Source: Lachnospiraceae bacterium UBA3732 | GTDB lineage: Bacteria; Bacillota; Clostridia; Lachnospirales; Lachnospiraceae | Direction: 5' to 3' | Length of the DNA: 27,446 bases | NCBI GenBank assembly: GCA_002372545.1 | Contig: DFHD01000115.1 | Span: 45,281 to 72,726, forward strand | Shown here: one piece after another, positions 23,470 through 27,446 of the stretch | How the letters are laid out: each line of letters begins with the position of its first letter | Position numbering within the stretch: the first letter of the stretch is position 1 | Program-made: the position numbers and the translations under genes | Notes under the pieces: generated by a model | The model's database searches: none | Told to the model about the DNA's origin: nothing | What the model saw: only the letters and a program-made list of their open reading frames with translations

Positions 23470-24361
23470 AAATGCAGGGGAGCCCCGGGGATTCCGGGGC
23501 TCGTCTTCCGTCCGGGGAATCGTGCATATCATTCTGGCGGCCTTTTGTTTTATGCTGATGACGCTGTTTCTCCGGCTGGCCGGCGACCTGCCCACCATGG
23601 AGAAGGCTCTTTTCCGCAATGTGGTGGCTATGGTGGTGGCGGCGTGTATGCTCCTCAGGAGCGGAGGGGGCTTCCGGGTCAAAAAGGGCTGCGGGAAATA
23701 TGTTTTACTCCGTTCGGTGATCGGCGCCCTCGGCGTGATCTGCAATTTCTGGGCCATTGACCGCCTTGCGCTGGCAGACTCCAATATGCTGAATAAGATG
23801 TCGCCCTTCTTTTCCATGCTGATGTCCGTTTTTATCCTGAAGGAGATACCGGACCGGTTTGAATGGGCCACGCTCTTTCTGGCCTTCAGCGGGGCGGTGC
23901 TTATTGTAAAGCCGACCGCCGGGCTGGCCAGCTTTCCCGCTGTGATCGGGCTTCTCAGCGGTTTTTTCGCCGGAACAGCCTACACTTTTCTCCGGAAGGC
24001 AGGAAAAAAAGGAGAGAGAGGACCGGTCATCGTCTTTTATTTCTCCTTTATCTCCACCCTGATCGATCTGCCCTTTTTTATCATGGAGTATGAGCCGATG
24101 TCGGGGAAACAGCTGCTGCTCCTTCTGCTTACCGGCCTTTCAGCCATGGGCGGACAGCTGAACATTACGGCGGCGTACACCTGTGCGCCCGCCAAGGAAA
24201 TTTCGGTTTTTGACTATTCCCAGGTAATTTTTGCCATGATCGCGGGATTTTTTGTATTTTCCGAGGTTCCGGACTTTCGCAGTCTTCTCGGATTTGTTAT
24301 AATCATAGGGACGGCGGTTGCCAAATGGAAATACAGTAAAGGGAAGAGTGATGAAAAATAA
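23432..24361 (+). CDS. EamA/DMT-superfamily transporter
   Basis: A membrane protein with about ten predicted helices in two EamA repeats (residues about 28-150 and 160-300). LADSNMLNKMSPFF and the repeat-two segment FDYSQVIFAMIAGFFVFSE are typical of the drug/metabolite transporter superfamily. The substrate cannot be told. The start is uncertain. TTG at 23432, with AGAGGA six bases upstream, gives 309 residues and a 38-base overlap with the lipoprotein gene. TTG at 23462 or GTG at 23522 would give an N-terminus closer to the first helix (HIILAAFCF). A GC hairpin (23480-23502) lies inside the longer reading. The stop overlaps the next gene by 11 bases. Confidence 0.88.
   Translation: MKIFWRDSQHLNKNAGEPRGFRGSSSVRGIVHIILAAFCFMLMTLFLRLAGDLPTMEKALFRNVVAMVVAACMLLRSGGGFRVKKGCGKYVLLRSVIGALGVICNFWAIDRLALADSNMLNKMSPFFSMLMSVFILKEIPDRFEWATLFLAFSGAVLIVKPTAGLASFPAVIGLLSGFFAGTAYTFLRKAGKKGERGPVIVFYFSFISTLIDLPFFIMEYEPMSGKQLLLLLLTGLSAMGGQLNITAAYTCAPAKEISVFDYSQVIFAMIAGFFVFSEVPDFRSLLGFVIIIGTAVAKWKYSKGKSDEK
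23480..23502 (+). other. GC-rich hairpin after the overlapping lipoprotein gene
   Basis: GAGCCCCGG pairs perfectly with CCGGGGCTC around a 5-base loop. It begins 11 bases after the lipoprotein stop and is followed by GTCTTCCGT, so a T tract is lacking. It could attenuate expression of downstream genes or protect upstream mRNA. Confidence 0.45.
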
Positions 24362-25055
24362 GCAGAGGGTATTAAGAGATCTTTTGATCGGCATGTTTGG
24401 CGCTGCGCTTCTCATGGGAGCGGAGTGGCTTCTATATTCCCTTGGACCGGGGAACGAGAAAAACGGATTGATTCAGTCAGGCTGGGCAAAAATGCCCATG
24501 TGGCGGTTCGAGGTTTCCATGCTGCTTTGCGCGGGCGGCATGCCCCTTTTTGCAATCGGGCTTCATGCGGCTGTGCGCGTGGTAAACAGCGCAAGGAGAA
24601 AGGGTGACGTGGCTTCCGTGCGTATGGCGGAGCTGTTTCATCTATCCGCTAATGCCGCGATCATCGGTTTTTTGTTCTGGCATACGGTGAATATCATTCT
24701 TCCGGTAATCTATAAATCGCTTTTTGAAACCTCTCTGATGGGAGCGGAAATCTTTACTGCGGTGGAGAACATCTTTTATGTGCTTGCCATTCCCTTTTAC
24801 GTTTACCGTATTGTGGCATATGCGGGAACGTCGGTGGCGGTCATCTATTTTGCTGTAGTGGGCAGGCTCAGGATATCCAAGACGGTTCTGCTTCTGAATC
24901 CCGGCGTCATGATGCTTGCGGGCTGGGGTATGCAGTACCTGCATAACAGCAGGCTTTCGGATTTTGCATCGGCCTTCGGCAGCTTCGGCTTTCTGCTTCT
25001 TCTGGCGGCTATGATCCGTCCGGTATCCCACAGGATGGAGCGGGAGGGAGAGTGA
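24351..25055 (+). CDS. Multispanning membrane protein of unknown function (DUF6796-like)
   Basis: A 234-residue integral membrane protein with about six or seven predicted helices. The N-terminal pattern (LLIGMFGAALLMGAEWLLY, then GWAKMPMWRFEVS) reminds me of the DUF6796 group of Firmicutes membrane proteins, in which a small loop with W-x-x-MP-x-WRF follows helix one. I hold that assignment loosely. No catalytic motif stands out. The ATG at 24351 overlaps the EamA stop by 11 bases and follows GGGAAGAG, so I chose it over the ATG at 24318. The exoA start lies 9 bases after its stop; all are probably one transcript. Confidence 0.8.
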   Translation: MKNKQRVLRDLLIGMFGAALLMGAEWLLYSLGPGNEKNGLIQSGWAKMPMWRFEVSMLLCAGGMPLFAIGLHAAVRVVNSARRKGDVASVRMAELFHLSANAAIIGFLFWHTVNIILPVIYKSLFETSLMGAEIFTAVENIFYVLAIPFYVYRIVAYAGTSVAVIYFAVVGRLRISKTVLLLNPGVMMLAGWGMQYLHNSRLSDFASAFGSFGFLLLLAAMIRPVSHRMEREGE

Positions 25056-25064
25056 GGATAGGTT

Positions 25065-25820
25065 ATGAAACTGGTTTCATGGAATGTAAACGGAATACGG
25101 GCATGCAATGAGAAGGGCTTCCCCGAAGCTTTTCAGAAGCTGGATGCGGATATATTTGCCATCCAGGAGAGTAAGATGCAGGAGGGGCAGCTGGAGCTGG
25201 AGCTTCCCGGCTATCATCAGTATTGGAATTACGCCAAAAGGAAGGGCTATTCCGGAACTGCCGTTTTTACGAAAAAGGAGCCGGAGAAGGTGACATATGG
25301 AATCGGCATGGAGGAGCATGACCAGGAGGGGCGCGTGATCACCCTGGATATGGGCAGCTTTTACTTTGTCTGCGTATATGTACCGAATTCCCAGAACGAA
25401 CTGAAGCGCCTTTCCTACAGGATGCAGTGGGAGGATGATTTTCGCGCGTATCTCGTACGTCTTGACAAAGAAAAGCCGGTGATCATCTGCGGTGATCTGA
25501 ACGTTGCCCATCAGGAGATCGATCTGAAAAATCCTTCGTCCAATCATAAAAACGCAGGCTTTACGGATGAGGAGAGAGGAAAGATGACGGAGCTTCTTTC
25601 AGCGGGTTTTACCGATTCCTTCCGGCATCTTTATCCGGACAGAAAGGATATTTATTCCTGGTGGTCTTACCGGTTTCATGCAAGGGAAAAGAATTCGGGG
25701 TGGCGTATCGACTATTTCCTGGTTTCCAACCGGGTGGCTGATAAGATCCGGGAGGCCGAGATCCACACGGATATCCTCGGCTCGGACCACTGCCCGGTAT
25801 CGCTGGAAATCGAGCTGTAA
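25065..25820 (+). CDS. exoA: Exodeoxyribonuclease III / AP endonuclease (ExoA)
   Basis: A 251-residue base-excision-repair enzyme of the ExoIII/APE1 family that cleaves DNA at abasic sites and removes blocked 3' ends. Motifs in order: SWNVNGIR (metal and substrate Asn, residue 7), IQESKMQ (metal Glu35), YVPNSQ, GDLNVAH (catalytic Asp/Asn), GWRIDYFLVS and SDHCPV (catalytic Asp-His). Length matches B. subtilis ExoA (252 residues). GGATAGGTT precedes the ATG at 25065. It is the last gene of the tgt-led cluster, and a strong terminator follows at 25943. Confidence 0.97.
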   Translation: MKLVSWNVNGIRACNEKGFPEAFQKLDADIFAIQESKMQEGQLELELPGYHQYWNYAKRKGYSGTAVFTKKEPEKVTYGIGMEEHDQEGRVITLDMGSFYFVCVYVPNSQNELKRLSYRMQWEDDFRAYLVRLDKEKPVIICGDLNVAHQEIDLKNPSSNHKNAGFTDEERGKMTELLSAGFTDSFRHLYPDRKDIYSWWSYRFHAREKNSGWRIDYFLVSNRVADKIREAEIHTDILGSDHCPVSLEIEL

Positions 25821-25889
25821 GATAAATCTGCAGATCATAGCTTCGGAGTATATTTGCCAAGTTTATCTGCAGAGTACTGCGGATCATCA

Positions 25890-25919
25890 GCTGGGGGCAA
25901 AATACCTTTTGACCCCAGC
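25890..25919. other. Stable hairpin in the exoA 3' region
   Basis: GCTGGGG/CCCCAGC (7 bp), one mismatch, then CAAAA/TTTTG (5 bp) around a TACC loop. It is not followed by a T tract, so it is probably not a terminator by itself. It lies about 24 bases upstream of the terminator at 25943. Confidence 0.55.
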
Positions 25920-25942
25920 ATCATAATATTGAAAATAATATG

Positions 25943-25975
25943 AAAAGATCCTGCCTTAACGGGCAGGATCTTTTT
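25943..25975. terminator. Bidirectional intrinsic terminator between exoA and the acyl-CoA synthetase gene
   Basis: AAAAGATCCTGCC pairs with GGCAGGATCTTTT across a 6-base loop. T tracts lie on the 3' side in both readings (TTTTT on +, TTTT on -). It separates convergent genes. The gene-free stretch 25821-26078 also holds the hairpin at 25890 and the direct repeat at 25986. Confidence 0.9.
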
Positions 25976-25985
25976 CAGTATTCAG

Positions 25986-26023
25986 ATTCTTTTGTACCGG
26001 TATTTATATTCATTTGTACCGGT
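25986..26023. repeat. Two 16-base direct repeats, 22-base period
   Basis: ATTCTTTTGTACCGGT (25986-26001) and ATTCATTTGTACCGGT (26008-26023) differ at one base. The period of 22 is close to two turns of B-DNA. Each contains the palindrome ACCGGT. They lie 3' of the acyl-CoA synthetase gene. Confidence 0.6.
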
Positions 26024-26078
26024 TCAGCAGGCACTGCAAAATCCTTCGGGACGTCCCTGTACGTTATATGGTTTCCGG

Positions 26079-27446
26079 TCAGGACTCCCGGATCTGGATC
26101 CGGCGGATCTTTCCGCTGGTGGTCTTGGGAAGCTCCGGAACAAATTCCACATACTTGGGACGCTTATAGGAGGCAAGAGCGCTCCGCATATACTTCATCA
26201 CGTCTTTTTTCAACTGATCGGTGGCCTGCGTGCCGCTGACCAGAACGATAGAGGCCTTGATGGCCTGGCCGCGGATCTTATCGGGAACTGAGGTTACCGC
26301 GCATTCCAGAACATAGGGCAGCTTCATGATCTCGTTCTCGATCTCGAAGGGGCCTACCCGGTAGCCGGCGGACTTGATCACGTCATCCACCCGGCCAACA
26401 TACCAGTAATAGCCCAGTTCATCGCAGAAGGCGGTATCGCCGGTGTGGTAGAAGCCGTCGTGCCAGACAGAGGCAGTTTTGTCCGGATCCATGTAGTAGC
26501 CCATGAAAAGGCCGATGGGCTTATTTATGTCCGTCCGGATGCAGATCTCGCCCACCTCTTTGGGCTCGCAGGGCGTGCCATCCGGCCTGAGCACATGTAC
26601 ATCATAGAGCGGATTGGCCTTTCCCATGGAACCGGGATGGGGCTCTGTGCCCTTCAGACAGCCGATGATCATGGTGGTCTCGCTCTGGCCGAAGCCTTCC
26701 ATGATGGAAAGACCGGTAGCATTCTGGAATTTCCGGAACACCTCGGTGTTCAGCGCCTCGCCTGCGGTGGAGGCGTGCTGAAGGGAGCTGAGATCGTATT
26801 TGGACATATCCGCATGCACAAGCATCCGGTAAACGGTGGGTGGTGCGCAGAAGGTAGTGATCTTGTATTTTTCCACCATGCCGAGGATTTCCTTGGCAAA
26901 GAATTCGTCATAATCATAGACAAAGATCGGCGCCTCGCAGAGCCACTGACCGTAGATCTTTCCCCAGGCGGCCTTGGCCCAGCCGGTATCGCTGATGGTA
27001 AGATGCAGTCCGTTGGGATCCACCTGATGCCAGTATTTTGCCGTGATGAAGTGGCCCAGAGGATACTTGCAGTTATGCAGCGCCATCTTCGGATAGGAGG
27101 TGGTGCCGGAGGTAAAGTACATCAGCATGGGGTCGTCGCCGCCGGCGGAATGCACGGGACGGCGGAAATGGGAGGAGAAGTAGCGGAGCTCCTGGTTGAA
27201 GCTCTTCCAGCCTGTCCGGGAGCCGCCGACGGCAATCTTTGCCTTGAGGCCCTCGTAGCCCTTCAGAGATTTGTTGATTTCGCTGATCACCTCACCGTCG
27301 GTTGTCGCGATCACGGCATCAATCTTGCCTGCCCGGAACCGGTATTCAAAATCCTTCCGTGTAAGAAGATAGGTTGCGGGGATGGCGATGGCGCCGATCT
27401 TGTTGAGAGCGAGCATGCAGAACCAGAACTGATAATGCCTTTTCAG
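26079..27446 (-). CDS. AMP-forming acyl-CoA synthetase (acetyl/medium-chain type), 5' end outside the window
   Basis: An ANL-superfamily ligase that activates a carboxylic acid to an acyl-adenylate and then to acyl-CoA. The 456 visible residues hold the ATP loop YFTSGTTSYPKM, FGQSETT, YHTGD, WYVGRVDDVIKSAGYRVGP and the C-terminal catalytic Lys in KTTSGKIRR. The frame has no stop up to base 27446, and the residues before the internal ATG at 27416 (LKRHYQFWFC) match the family, so the gene starts outside the window, probably about 100 residues further on. The overall pattern resembles medium-chain acyl-CoA synthetases and acetyl-CoA synthetase-like enzymes of Clostridia; the acid used cannot be told from sequence. 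The bidirectional terminator at 25943 ends it. Confidence 0.92.
   Translation of the reverse strand: MKRHYQFWFCMLALNKIGAIAIPATYLLTRKDFEYRFRAGKIDAVIATTDGEVISEINKSLKGYEGLKAKIAVGGSRTGWKSFNQELRYFSSHFRRPVHSAGGDDPMLMYFTSGTTSYPKMALHNCKYPLGHFITAKYWHQVDPNGLHLTISDTGWAKAAWGKIYGQWLCEAPIFVYDYDEFFAKEILGMVEKYKITTFCAPPTVYRMLVHADMSKYDLSSLQHASTAGEALNTEVFRKFQNATGLSIMEGFGQSETTMIIGCLKGTEPHPGSMGKANPLYDVHVLRPDGTPCEPKEVGEICIRTDINKPIGLFMGYYMDPDKTASVWHDGFYHTGDTAFCDELGYYWYVGRVDDVIKSAGYRVGPFEIENEIMKLPYVLECAVTSVPDKIRGQAIKASIVLVSGTQATDQLKKDVMKYMRSALASYKRPKYVEFVPELPKTTSGKIRRIQIRES

Overview
The window looks like chromosomal DNA of an anaerobic low-GC Gram-positive bacterium, most likely a member of the Lachnospiraceae (Clostridia). 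The evidence is strong AGGAGG-type ribosome binding sites, a class-II (Firmicutes-type) GalT, a MurT/GatD-like pair, a VKTGD-type wall-sorting signal on a large SpaA/Cna_B adhesin, a tgt-yajC cluster, and a 90-residue conserved protein of a type I associate with this family. No tRNA, rRNA, transposase, phage gene or CRISPR array is visible. The taxonomic call is inference, not a database result.

Layout. 1-1606 (+): tail of an unidentified gene, then galT, closed by a terminator. 1681-5525 (-): a DUF1508/YegP protein, a membrane GGDEF-EAL protein with a degenerate GGDEF domain and an intact EAL domain, a YigZ/IMPACT protein and the repressor NrdR, whose start is a TTG codon. 5857-6744 (+): a YhcC-type radical SAM protein. 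6734-8990 (-): a MurT-like Mur ligase followed by a GatD-like amidotransferase. 9256-14760 (+): a 1834-residue secreted, sortase-anchored multidomain adhesin, followed by a LURP-one (tubby-like) protein and a small lipoprotein, each of the last two with its own start signals. 16209-19386 (-): an operon of a 90-residue conserved protein, an ABC ATPase and two ABC-2 permeases. 19547-25820 (+): a membrane-anchored HtrA-type protease, then a tightly packed run of tgt, yajC, a lipoprotein, an EamA transporter, a multispanning membrane protein and exoA, ending at a bidirectional terminator. 26079-27446 (-): an acyl-CoA synthetase that runs off the window.

How the parts relate. Much of the window concerns the cell envelope: wall-precursor chemistry (MurT/GatD-like), a wall-anchored adhesin, an HtrA protease for extracytoplasmic quality control, YajC of the Sec translocon, two lipoproteins and an ABC-2 exporter. 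The rest is housekeeping: galactose metabolism, dNTP regulation, tRNA queuosine modification, DNA repair and acyl activation.

The most unusual signal is the MurT/GatD-like pair. The GatD-like subunit has Asn where the glutaminase Cys belongs and its His is displaced. The MurT-like partner has lost the usual domain-3 signature that supplies the third residue of the triad. The two subunits therefore seem to have diverged together from lipid II isoglutaminyl synthase. I found no fully novel multi-gene system that I can defend.
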